Shown here: positions 27,463-34,738 of the stretch, one piece after another | Layout of the letters: each line of letters begins with the position of its first letter | How positions within the stretch are numbered: the stretch's first letter is position 1 | Source of the DNA: Psychrobacter sp. 4Bb | GTDB taxonomy: Bacteria; Pseudomonadota; Gammaproteobacteria; Pseudomonadales; Moraxellaceae | Length of the DNA: 64,000 nt | Direction: 5' to 3' | NCBI RefSeq assembly: GCF_002836735.1 | Contig: NZ_PJAS01000053.1 | Location: forward strand, 29,536-93,535 | Notes under the pieces: model-generated | What the model was told of the DNA's origin: nothing | The model's database searches: none | Seen by the model: only the letters and a program-made list of their open reading frames with translations | Made by a program: the position numbers and the translations under genes

Positions 27463-28350
27463 ATGGCCAATCTCTCGAAAAAAGCAATTACCAAAGCCGT
27501 CAAAGGCAAGAATATTATCATCACAGGCGCTTCAAGTGGTATCGGCGAGCGTACGGCTTTTTTGCTCAGTGAATGTGGTGCGCATGTTATTTTGCTGGCC
27601 CGTACTGAAGATAAGCTAAAAATGGTCAAGGAAAACATTGAAACGCTTGGCGGCGCGGCTAGCTACTATCCATGTGATCTGACCAATATGGATGAGATTG
27701 AAAAAGCCAGTGAAAAGATTTTGGCTGACTTTAAGCATGTCGATGTACTAGTCAACAATGCGGGTCGTTCGATTCGCCGTTCAGTGCATGAATCGGTCAA
27801 CCGTTTTCATGACTTTGAACGTACCATGGAGATTAATTATTTTGGCGCGGTCAAAATCATTCTTGGTTTCTTGCCAACGATGATTGGTCGTCAAACTGGT
27901 CAAATCGTGAATATATCCTCAATTGGGGTATTGGCTAATAGCCCTCGCTTTTCAGCGTATGTCGCGTCAAAGGCAGCTTTAGATGCATTTAGTCGCTGTT
28001 TGGCTGCTGAAGTCAAAGGCGATAACATCAAAGTAACCAATATCTTTATGCCACTTGTGCGTACCCCGATGATTGCGCCAACCAAGCTGTATCGCTATAT
28101 GCCAGCATTGATGCCTGACGAAGCCGCGATGATGGTCGCAAAAGCCATCGTTCATAAGCCAAATAGCATTGCTAGTAATATGGGTAAATTTGCCTCGGCG
28201 ACTTATTCACTGGTACCAGCCTTTAACGTTGGCGTTCAGTCCATTGGCTATCGCATTTTCCCAAGTTCGACTGCTGCACAAACGACGGATAGCAAGCCTA
28301 ACCTTGCTCAGCGTGCCTTTGCCAAAATTCTTCCTGGTGAGCATCACTAG
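27463..28350 (+). CDS. acr1: Short-chain dehydrogenase, Acr1-like fatty acyl-CoA reductase
   Basis: SDR of 295 aa with T-G-A-S-S-G-I-G near residue 24, N-N-A-G-R-S-I-R-R near 102, and catalytic S-S-I-G plus Y-V-A-S-K. From memory, N-A-G-R-S-I-R-R-x-V-H-E-S-x-x-R-F-H-D-F-E-R-T-M, P-L-V-R-T-P-M-I-A-P-T-K and the C-terminal F-P-S-S-T-A-A and P-G-E-H match the 295-aa Acr1 of Acinetobacter, which reduces long-chain fatty acyl-CoA to the aldehyde for wax ester synthesis. Acr1 proper is the closest family I can recall; the activity here is inference. No wax ester synthase is in the window. Good aaagga site; terminator follows. Confidence 0.72.
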   Translation: MANLSKKAITKAVKGKNIIITGASSGIGERTAFLLSECGAHVILLARTEDKLKMVKENIETLGGAASYYPCDLTNMDEIEKASEKILADFKHVDVLVNNAGRSIRRSVHESVNRFHDFERTMEINYFGAVKIILGFLPTMIGRQTGQIVNISSIGVLANSPRFSAYVASKAALDAFSRCLAAEVKGDNIKVTNIFMPLVRTPMIAPTKLYRYMPALMPDEAAMMVAKAIVHKPNSIASNMGKFASATYSLVPAFNVGVQSIGYRIFPSSTAAQTTDSKPNLAQRAFAKILPGEHH

Positions 28351-28378
28351 AATCAATTCGTTATCAGGCTCGAATTTG

Positions 28379-28408
28379 AAAAAAAGGATACTACGGTATC
28401 CTTTTTTT
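28379..28408 (+). terminator. Intrinsic terminator after the Acr1-like gene
   Basis: A-run, stem ggatac/gtatcc with a tacg tetraloop, and a run of seven T residues. Confidence 0.88.
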
Positions 28409-28537
28409 ATGCCTTAAAAATACTATTAAGCAGTATAAAAGCCTCTTCGCTGCCATTGTGTGAAAGACTTAGTTATACGTTAAATAAATCCTTAAAACTT
28501 CCGCTGTTAAATTTCCTACGTATCTTTAATTCTAAGA

Positions 28538-28558
28538 AAGATGAATAAAATTCATCTT
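28538..28558. promoter_or_regulatory. Predicted MetR operator upstream of mesX
   Basis: Perfect 9-bp palindrome aagatgaat/attcatctt with a 3-bp spacer. Its core tgaataaaattca (28542-28554) fits the MetR consensus TGAA-N2-(A/T)-N2-TTCA exactly. If the tatgat at 28600 is the -10 element, the operator is centred near -64, the usual recognition-site position for LysR-type activators. Sequence match is seen; regulation is inferred. Confidence 0.6.
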
Positions 28559-28659
28559 ATGTTTAAATTGTATCGTTTTTATTCATGTTTAGATTTAGGT
28601 ATGATTCACCTCATACACAGATTTGGTTTTATCTCAGATAAATAAGGTAGCGGATCACC

Positions 28660-29697
28660 ATGAGTAAAGAATTCAATTGTTCAATTAAGCACATTCGTTT
28701 TGACGAAAACTATCAGCCTGCAGATAGCACGCGTTTGACGACTAACTTTGCAAATTTGGCACGCGGCGAGCACCGCCAAGAGAACTTACGCAAAACGTTA
28801 ACCATGATCAATAACCGCTTTAATGCATTGGCGCATTGGGATAATCTGACAGCAGATCGTTATTCTGTTGAAGTTGATATCATCTCTGTCGATCTAGATG
28901 TTAAAGGCAATGGTCAGACGTTTCCTATTATCGAAACGCTAAAAACAACGATTGTGGATCACAAAGAAAACAAGCGTATCGACGGTATGGTTGGCAACAG
29001 TTTCTCCTCTTACGTGCGTGATTATGATTTTAGTATTGTGTTACCAGAGCATCGCGACAAAAACCTAGCATCCATAACGCCAGATAATTTTGGTGAGTTG
29101 CACGGCAAGCTGTTTCAATATTTATTGAACTCAGAGGCTTACAACGCTCATTTTCACAAAAAACCTGTGATTTGCCTGAGCGTGTCAACCAGCAAGACTT
29201 ACTATCGTACTGTCAATCAGCATCCTGTATTGGGTATTGAATACAAGCAAGATGAATACTCGTTGACCGACGACTATTTTTATAAAATGGGCTTAACGGT
29301 ACGTTATTTTAAGCCTGAGGGTAGCGCCGCGCCATTAGCATTTTATTTTGCAGGGGACTTGCTCAGTGATTACACTGATCTTGAGCTGATTAGTGCAATC
29401 AGTACCATGGAGACCTTTCAGAAGATCTACCGTCCTGAGATTTACAATGCCAACTCAAGCGCTGGACAAGTGTATCAACCTAGCCTGAATTACCAAGACT
29501 ATTCATTGACGCAAGTAGTCTATGACCGCGCCGAACGTAGTCAGATGGCAGTAACCCAAGGCAGATTTACAGAGACGCATTTTATCAAGCCGTATCAAAC
29601 CATCCTTGAGGAATGGGCTGCAAGCTATGATGTAACAGGCGAGACTGCTCAAAAAGAAGCCGCTGACAAGAAAGCGGCTAGGAAGCAAGCCGCTTAA
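28660..29697 (+). CDS. mesX: DUF1852 protein MesX, partner of MesD methionine synthase
   Basis: A 345-aa cytoplasmic protein that I identify as DUF1852 by its character (S-x-E-F-N-C-S-I-K-H-I-R-F-D-E-N-Y at the N-terminus) and, above all, by its position 54 bp upstream of a core methionine synthase. Genetic work on aerobic bacteria has shown that MesD-type methionine synthases need DUF1852 (MesX) and oxygen but not methylfolate or cobalamin. Its reaction is not known to me; making or delivering the methyl group is a reasonable guess. The last 20 residues are a Lys/Ala-rich tail. Ribosome site aaggt is rather far from the ATG. Probable operon with the next genes. Confidence 0.82.
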   Translation: MSKEFNCSIKHIRFDENYQPADSTRLTTNFANLARGEHRQENLRKTLTMINNRFNALAHWDNLTADRYSVEVDIISVDLDVKGNGQTFPIIETLKTTIVDHKENKRIDGMVGNSFSSYVRDYDFSIVLPEHRDKNLASITPDNFGELHGKLFQYLLNSEAYNAHFHKKPVICLSVSTSKTYYRTVNQHPVLGIEYKQDEYSLTDDYFYKMGLTVRYFKPEGSAAPLAFYFAGDLLSDYTDLELISAISTMETFQKIYRPEIYNANSSAGQVYQPSLNYQDYSLTQVVYDRAERSQMAVTQGRFTETHFIKPYQTILEEWAASYDVTGETAQKEAADKKAARKQAA

Positions 29698-29751
29698 CTG
29701 AGCATCACTCATCAACATAATAAAAAATAAATTAACTAGAAGATAAATCGT

Positions 29752-30780
29752 ATGAAACTACTATTACCGACGTCTACCGCTGGCAGCTTACCAAAACCTT
29801 CTTGGCTAGCAGAACCAGAGAAAATTTGGTCACCTTGGGCGTTAGAGGGCGAGCAGTTGCTTGAAGCCAAGCAAGATGCGCTGCGTGTATCATTGCAAGA
29901 GCAGCAGCATGCAGGGATTGATATTGTGAGTGATGGCGAGCAGACCCGTCAGCACTTTGTGACTACGTTCATCGAACACCTTGATGGTGTCGACTTTGAG
30001 AAGCGTGAGACGGTCAAAATCCGTAATCGCTATGATGCGAGCGTGCCATCAGTCGTTGGTGCGGTGAGCCGTCCGAAGTCCGTATTCGTTGATGATGCCA
30101 AGTTTTTACGTCAGCAAACCGATCAGCCAATCAAATGGGCGTTGCCAGGGCCGATGACGATGATTGATACGTTATATGACGGTCATTATAAAAGCCGTGA
30201 AAAATTGGCTTGGGAATTTGCTAAAATCCTGAACCAAGAAGCAAAAGAATTAGAAGCGGCTGGCGTTGATATTATCCAGTTTGATGAGCCAGCATTTAAC
30301 GTGTTCTTTGATGATGTGAACGACTGGGGTATTGCAACTTTAGAGCGCGCCATTGAAGGTCTAAAATGTGAGACAGCTGTGCATATTTGCTACGGTTATG
30401 GCATCAAAGCCAATACCGATTGGAAAAAGACACTGGGCTCAGAGTGGCGCGAATACGAAAAAGCGTTCCCTAAACTGCAACAGTCGAAAATCGATATCAT
30501 TTCCCTTGAGTGTCAAAACTCACGTGTGCCTATGGATCTGATCGAGCTGATTCGCGGTAAGAAAGTGATGGTCGGTGCCATTGACGTGGCAACCAACACT
30601 ATCGAGACACCAGAAGAGGTGGCAGATACGCTACGCAAAGCGCTACAATTTGTCGATGCTGACAAGCTGTATCCTGCGACCAACTGCGGCATGGCACCTT
30701 TGTCTCGCCAAGTCGCACGTGGTAAGCTCGCAGCCTTAAGCGCTGGTGCTCAAATCGTTCGTCAAGAGCTGACTGCTTAG
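29752..30780 (+). CDS. mesD: Core methionine synthase MesD (MetE C-terminal-domain homologue)
   Basis: Single-domain (342 aa) relative of the catalytic C-terminal half of MetE; the N-terminal folate-associated half is missing entirely. The zinc-ligand positions of the fold are visible: H-I-C in A-V-H-I-C-Y-G-Y-G, Glu in S-L-E-C-Q-N-S-R, and Cys in A-T-N-C-G-M-A-P-L-S-R. The Q-F-D-E-P-A-F and D-G-E-Q-T-R motifs for homocysteine binding are also present. Expected to methylate homocysteine to methionine. The adjacent DUF1852 gene assigns it to the MesD family rather than the anaerobic MesA-C families. The methyl donor is unresolved. Ribosome site agaagat. Confidence 0.85.
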   Translation: MKLLLPTSTAGSLPKPSWLAEPEKIWSPWALEGEQLLEAKQDALRVSLQEQQHAGIDIVSDGEQTRQHFVTTFIEHLDGVDFEKRETVKIRNRYDASVPSVVGAVSRPKSVFVDDAKFLRQQTDQPIKWALPGPMTMIDTLYDGHYKSREKLAWEFAKILNQEAKELEAAGVDIIQFDEPAFNVFFDDVNDWGIATLERAIEGLKCETAVHICYGYGIKANTDWKKTLGSEWREYEKAFPKLQQSKIDIISLECQNSRVPMDLIELIRGKKVMVGAIDVATNTIETPEEVADTLRKALQFVDADKLYPATNCGMAPLSRQVARGKLAALSAGAQIVRQELTA

Positions 30781-30794
30781 AGTTTAGCTGTTTA

Positions 30795-30818
30795 GGAAAT
30801 TCTATTTAAAGAATTTCC
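30795..30818 (+). repeat. 9-bp inverted repeat after mesD
   Basis: ggaaattct and agaatttcc with a 6-nt loop start 15 bp after the mesD stop. No T run follows, so it is more likely an mRNA 3'-stabilising hairpin or operator than a terminator. Confidence 0.5.
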
Positions 30819-30843
30819 CTTGCAAAACTAAAATTGAAGCACA

Positions 30844-30869
30844 ATTTTTTAACGTTATTTTTTAACGTT
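30844..30869 (+). repeat. Perfect 13-bp tandem duplication before the flavin reductase gene
   Basis: Two adjacent identical copies of attttttaacgtt end 16 bp before the ATG. Each contains the palindrome aacgtt. The duplication lies in the leader and could be a regulator site or a recent slippage product. Confidence 0.7.
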
Positions 30870-30885
30870 TCTCGGGATTGAAGCA

Positions 30886-31401
30886 ATGATTAAAGATAGG
30901 ATTGACGCGACCGACTTTAGAGATGCCATGTCTTTGCTAACGACAGCGGTCAATGTGGTGACCACATCAGGTGCAACGGGCGTGCATGGGTTTACAGCAT
31001 CGGCAGTATGTAGTGTCACAGACACACCGCCGACCTTGCTTGTCTGTATGAATCAAACGTCTCGGTCACATAGCTACTTTCTGGAAAATAAGATTTTAAC
31101 TGTCAATGTGTTAGGCGCGCAACATGAGCAGCTGTCCAATGCTTTTGCCTCTAAACTGTGTTCAGAAGAACGATTTGAATATGGTTCTTGGACACAATTA
31201 CAAACAGGCGCTCCTGTGTTGGAGGATGCCTTGGTCAGTTTTGATTGTGAGATTGAACAAATTCAAGAAGTCGGCACGCATAGCGTCTTTATGTGCCGCG
31301 TTGTCGCAATCAATCAGGCTGAGCCACAAGGCGGAACTGATGAAGGGTTGGTTTACTTTAACCGTGCCTATTCTAGAGTTGGGCAAGTGGAGCTTATTTA
31401 A
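30886..31401 (+). CDS. Flavin reductase family protein (FMN-binding, RutF/HpaC-like)
   Basis: NAD(P)H:flavin oxidoreductase of the split-barrel family, 171 aa. Typical features are F-R-D-A-M-S-L-L-T-T-A-V-N-V-V-T-T near the N-terminus, G-F-T-A-S-A-V-C-S-V-T-D-T-P-P-T-L-L-V-C, and a C-terminal Y-F-N-R-A-Y. Such proteins supply free FMNH2 to a partner monooxygenase. No flavin monooxygenase lies next to it; the upstream genes are mesX and mesD, whose activity needs oxygen, so it may feed reduced flavin to MesX (inference). The gap from mesD is 105 bp and contains a hairpin and a tandem repeat. Confidence 0.85.
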   Translation: MIKDRIDATDFRDAMSLLTTAVNVVTTSGATGVHGFTASAVCSVTDTPPTLLVCMNQTSRSHSYFLENKILTVNVLGAQHEQLSNAFASKLCSEERFEYGSWTQLQTGAPVLEDALVSFDCEIEQIQEVGTHSVFMCRVVAINQAEPQGGTDEGLVYFNRAYSRVGQVELI

Positions 31402-31514
31402 TCCAATATCTATTATCCAATACCTAAGCCTATGGACTATTGCTCGTGCAAGATTAAGCAGTCATTTAACTATAATAATCATCTCATTAAATCTAAATAA
31501 GAAGTAAATATCCT

Positions 31515-32330
31515 GTGGAATTAATAACTTTTTTAATAATAGGGGCGCTAGCAGGATTTGCTGCGGGGCTATTTGGAGTAGGCGGTGGCACTATTATCGT
31601 ACCACTGCTATTTATCGTCTTTACGCAAATGGGTTACAGTCCTGATAGTATTATGCACTTGGCCTTGGGTACTTCACTGGCGACTATTATTGTTACATCC
31701 ATAAGCTCGCTCATGGCGCATAACAAAAAGGGCGCAGTCATGTGGCCTGTCTTTAAAAATCTGACGCCAGGTTTGGCGATAGGGTGCTTTTTAGGGGCGG
31801 GGATCGCAGGACAGATATCTGGGTTGTATCTTCAGTTGATTGTTGGTGTGTTTTTGCTTTGGGTCGCTTATAAAATGTTTATGGGTGGCAAAAAGAAAGC
31901 AGATAGCGATGCTGGTAATGTTCATATAGCTTTGCCTTCAAAGCCTAAGCAACTAGCAGCAGGGGCGGGTATCGGTATTGCTTCTGCTATTTTTGGGATT
32001 GGCGGTGGTAGCTTAACTGTACCTTATCTCACACGTTACGGTGTGGTTATGCAAAAAGCCGTTGGAACCTCAGCCGCATGTGGATTGCCTATCGCGATTG
32101 CAGGTGCGCTAGGGTTTATGTTCTTTGGTATGCAAGCTCAAGTCGACGTGCCCAATACGATTGGCTTTGTTCACATCTATGCTTTTTTAGGCATTAGCAT
32201 TATGAGCTTCTTTACCGCCAAGCTAGGCGCAAAAGTCGCTCACGCATTATCGCCGCAGTTGCTGAAAAAATGCTTTGCAGTACTGTTGACCGTCGTAGGC
32301 TGTTACTTCTTATATAAAGGATTGCTCTAA
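31515..32330 (+). CDS. TauE/SafE family membrane permease
   Basis: Eight-helix inner-membrane protein of 271 aa with an internal duplication: G-L-F-G-V-G-G-G-T-I-I-V-P near residue 20 and I-F-G-I-G-G-G-S-L-T-V-P-Y-L near 160, the two hallmark repeats of TauE/SafE (DUF81). The family includes sulfite/sulfoacetate exporters and other organosulfur or anion carriers. Start is a GTG with aagaag upstream. It lies 113 bp after the flavin reductase with no terminator between, so it may belong to the mesXD transcript. The substrate cannot be told from sequence. Confidence 0.85.
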   Translation: MELITFLIIGALAGFAAGLFGVGGGTIIVPLLFIVFTQMGYSPDSIMHLALGTSLATIIVTSISSLMAHNKKGAVMWPVFKNLTPGLAIGCFLGAGIAGQISGLYLQLIVGVFLLWVAYKMFMGGKKKADSDAGNVHIALPSKPKQLAAGAGIGIASAIFGIGGGSLTVPYLTRYGVVMQKAVGTSAACGLPIAIAGALGFMFFGMQAQVDVPNTIGFVHIYAFLGISIMSFFTAKLGAKVAHALSPQLLKKCFAVLLTVVGCYFLYKGLL

Positions 32331-32389
32331 GTAATTTGAGATTAATTGACACTTGAAAGGATTCAAAGGCAGGTTTCCAATGAACTATT

Positions 32390-32421
32390 CGACTAGCTAC
32401 ATTCTTAAATTATAGCTAGTC
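32390..32421. repeat. 10-bp inverted repeat downstream of the TauE gene
   Basis: cgactagcta and tagctagtcg are perfect complements separated by 12 nt. It sits in the convergent gap before the next minus-strand gene. The following sequence is not T-rich, so a terminator is possible but not typical. Confidence 0.5.
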
Positions 32422-32476
32422 GGTATGTGGCTATATGGGGAATATGTTGAGCCAGTTTCTTATTTAGCTAAATCAC

Positions 32477-32941
32477 TTAACCAAATACTCGCCACAATAT
32501 CCAAAACATTCCTATCATCAAGACAGCGATCACGAGCAGTCGTTTTAGCCAATAAGGTAGTAGAGGTTTCTTGTAGCCTAAGTCATTCAATTGACTATCG
32601 ACACCATCTTGCAGCCCCTTAAACCCTTGACTCTGTTTGGTGGTTTTAACACGGTTTTTTACCAATGGTCCAGGCTCGTCTTCCTCTTGCTCTCTATCAA
32701 AGCTGATGGCTTGATTTGGAATGCCTTGTTTACTAGCGATGGTGTTGAGCTTCTGTTGTTGCTTTACTTTCAGCTGGGTCTCATAAGCATCAATTCTACT
32801 TTTGGCTTCATCCATACTGATGTTTTCGTCTGCTGCCAAAGTTTTAATAGCCATTACTAGGTTGTTTTTTTCGACCATCATAATGACGTCTCTTGGCAAC
32901 TTGGTATTGACCGTTTTTGCGCTAGGGTCGGGGTTAAACAT
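32477..32941 (-). CDS. Hypothetical tail-anchored membrane protein
   Basis: A 154-aa protein I cannot assign to a named family. The cytoplasmic part has a helical, Lys/Gln-rich stretch (about 30-85) with coiled-coil character, then an acidic patch. One hydrophobic segment at the extreme C-terminus (about 133-152) should anchor it in the membrane. N-terminal T-K-L-P-R-D-V-I-M-M-V-E-K-N-N-L-V-M-A-I looks like a small conserved helix-hairpin domain. Ribosome site aagga is good, and codon use matches neighbours. Confidence 0.7.
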   Translation of the reverse strand: MFNPDPSAKTVNTKLPRDVIMMVEKNNLVMAIKTLAADENISMDEAKSRIDAYETQLKVKQQQKLNTIASKQGIPNQAISFDREQEEDEPGPLVKNRVKTTKQSQGFKGLQDGVDSQLNDLGYKKPLLPYWLKRLLVIAVLMIGMFWILWRVFG

Positions 32942-33020
32942 GACTGTCCTTATTACGGCGTATAAGTGTGAATGAGTGATATGCTCATTATAACCATGTT
33001 AGATAAGCAATGTTCAAGCA

Positions 33021-33059
33021 AAAAAATACCGCGGCCACTATGGTGACTGCGGTATTTTA
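33021..33059 (-). terminator. Intrinsic terminator of ppa
   Basis: On the minus strand a long hairpin (stem based on aaaataccgc / gcggtatttt, extended by weaker pairs) ends in a seven-base T run about 40 bp after the ppa stop. Confidence 0.82.
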
Positions 33060-33098
33060 TTATTTATCGTTACTGGCATTTTTGCCAATATTTGATAA

Positions 33099-33629
33099 TT
33101 ATAGATCTTTCCAGCGTTGGATAGACTCTTTGATGACTTCTTTCGCTTCTGCGACATCGCCCCAAGATTCAACAACCGTCGTACCAGCTTTTTTCAAGTC
33201 TTTATAATGACTGAAATGGAACTCTAACTGGTTGATCAACTGCTTTGGTAGGTCTTCTAAGCTGTTGTAAGCATTGCCTGTGTCACGGTCATCAGCAGGG
33301 ACAACAACGATTTTGTCATCTACTTCGCCATCATCGACAAACTTCATCACACCGATAACTTTGGCTTTTAAGAAAATACCAGTCGGTAGTGGCTGCTCAG
33401 TCAATAGCAATACGTCAAGCTCATCGCCGTCTTCGTCAAGTGTTTGTGGGATGAAACCATAGTTACAAGGTTTGGCAAAAATCTGTGGGTCAATACGGTC
33501 AAGCTCAAATACTGCTAATTCGCGATTCCACTCAATTTTATGGCTGCTACCAGCTGGGATCTCTACTACTACGTTGATGATGCCGCCGTCTACGTCGCCT
33601 GCGTCCAAAATTTTGTTAAAATCTGCCAT
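33099..33629 (-). CDS. ppa: Inorganic pyrophosphatase (family I)
   Basis: Soluble Mg-dependent enzyme hydrolysing pyrophosphate. The family I signature D-G-D-E-L-D-V is present (Glu at the usually Pro position is allowed in the pattern). Other conserved residues appear in E-I-P-A-G-S-S-H-K-I-E and Y-G-F-I-P-Q-T, and in K-V-I-G-V-M-K-F-V-D-D-G-E-V-D-D-K. The 176-aa length is canonical. The ATG at 33629 has a ggag site; the in-frame codons upstream to 33641 are unlikely to be used. Confidence 0.95.
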   Translation of the reverse strand: MADFNKILDAGDVDGGIINVVVEIPAGSSHKIEWNRELAVFELDRIDPQIFAKPCNYGFIPQTLDEDGDELDVLLLTEQPLPTGIFLKAKVIGVMKFVDDGEVDDKIVVVPADDRDTGNAYNSLEDLPKQLINQLEFHFSHYKDLKKAGTTVVESWGDVAEAKEVIKESIQRWKDL

Positions 33630-33823
33630 AAAATGCTCCAATTTGCTTTTGTTTTAAATATTTGAATAAGGGGTTGAGCTAGGGGTACAGCAAGGATAGT
33701 TGCTGCGTCCGATTTGTACTGCATGCGATTATAGCAAGTTTGTACTGAATTTTCTCTTAATGCTTAAGTCTAAGCGTGCAAGATATTATGCAAAAAAAGA
33801 TTATGCAAAAATAGGCTCAAAAC

Positions 33824-34738
33824 TTACTTAGGTGCGATAGCTCGCAACTCAATCAGTCCAGCATGGCGCTTGGCGATGTTATCAATAAGTTTTTGAGTGA
33901 CTGTCTCATAGCTGAATGAATGACTCATTTGCTGTTCGGTTTGCGCCTCTGGCTCTGTTTGCTCTGGCTCTGTTTGCTCTGGCTCTGTTTGCTCTGGCTC
34001 TGTTTGCTCTGAATCTGTTTGCATGGCTACAAAGTCAGACAATCGCAACATCTGCATGCCGGCATAGCCACAAGGATTGATAGCGTTAAATGAAGACAAG
34101 TCACAATTTAGATTAATCGCAATACCATGGTAGCTAAAGCCATGCTTAATCTTAAAGCCTAGCGAAGCCATTTTTCCAAGCATAATTTTATTATCAAGAG
34201 AACTGTCATCTGTTGCAGCAGTATCTGCATATAGGTAGACACCTGGGGCATCGCGGCGCGCATGAGCACTGATATTGTCACTATTAGACGGTGAGCTACG
34301 CAAACAGTCATTGATGACGTCTTCTATCGCTTGCTCAGCATGGGAGACAAGATTGCGCACACTCCATTTGAGGCTGTCCAAGTCAAACAACCAATAGATA
34401 ACCAGCTGTCCATGCCCGTGCCATGTCACCTGACCACCGCGATCGGTCTTGATGATAGGTGTATCAGTACGCTGTAATATGTGCTCTTCTTTACCTGCCT
34501 GTCCAAGCGTGTAGACATCGTTATGATCGACAATCCACAATTCATCAGGCGTACGCAGCCCTTGTTGTTTTTTTAGATCGATACGTTCGAGGGTGCGTGC
34601 CAGCATCGCATCGAGAGTAGGGACATAATCGGCGGCTGAGAGAGATTTGCTGACAAGCGTGTCATTAAGGGGTTGTGTGTCATTTTGCATGAGAGTATCT
34701 GTCTTATTATTATCAAGTTTAAAATAAATAATGCTCAT
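33824..34738 (-). CDS. lipB: Octanoyltransferase LipB with in-frame EQTEP repeats
   Basis: Transfers octanoyl from acyl-carrier protein to lipoyl domains. Hallmarks: L-G-Q-A-G-K, T-D-R-G-G-Q-V-T-W-H-G-x-G-Q, the Lys of L-G-K-M-A-S-L-G-F-K, H-G-x-A-I-N-L, and the acyl-thioester Cys in I-N-P-C-G-Y-A-G-M. At 304 aa it is much longer than usual (about 210-230). The extra length comes from an N-terminal tail, a Ser/Asp/Ala insert before the Lys motif, and 4-5 copies of a Glu-Gln-Thr-Glu-Pro pentapeptide after the Cys motif. An alternative start is the ATG at 34690. lipA is not adjacent. Confidence 0.92.
   Translation of the reverse strand: MSIIYFKLDNNKTDTLMQNDTQPLNDTLVSKSLSAADYVPTLDAMLARTLERIDLKKQQGLRTPDELWIVDHNDVYTLGQAGKEEHILQRTDTPIIKTDRGGQVTWHGHGQLVIYWLFDLDSLKWSVRNLVSHAEQAIEDVINDCLRSSPSNSDNISAHARRDAPGVYLYADTAATDDSSLDNKIMLGKMASLGFKIKHGFSYHGIAINLNCDLSSFNAINPCGYAGMQMLRLSDFVAMQTDSEQTEPEQTEPEQTEPEQTEPEAQTEQQMSHSFSYETVTQKLIDNIAKRHAGLIELRAIAPK
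33946..34020 (-). repeat. 15-bp in-frame tandem repeat inside lipB
   Basis: Three identical units gctctggctctgttt at 33961-34005, flanked by a variant on each side (33946-33960 and 34006-34020). Read on the coding strand they give Glu-Gln-Thr-Glu-Pro units. The unit length is a multiple of three, so copy-number change keeps the frame. Confidence 0.92.

Larger units (their letters stand above)
28351..28659 (+). other. 309-bp region upstream of mesX
   Basis: Holds the acr1 terminator, the MetR-like operator and a possible -10 element tatgat at 28600-28605 with no good -35 hexamer. This suggests an activator-dependent promoter for mesX. No S-adenosylmethionine riboswitch was recognised. Confidence 0.5.

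Noticed and set aside
28409..28659. SAM or cobalamin riboswitch upstream of mesX
   Set aside because: The region is short and AT-rich with no conserved SAM-box or B12-box elements; only the MetR-like palindrome stands out.
32425..32860. Plus-strand frames opposite the tail-anchored protein gene
   Set aside because: The minus-strand gene has a good ribosome site and a coherent protein; the plus-strand frames show no family features.
33946..34020. Possible CRISPR-like direct repeats
   Set aside because: Units are adjacent with no spacers, only 15 bp long, and lie in frame inside lipB, so this is a coding tandem repeat.
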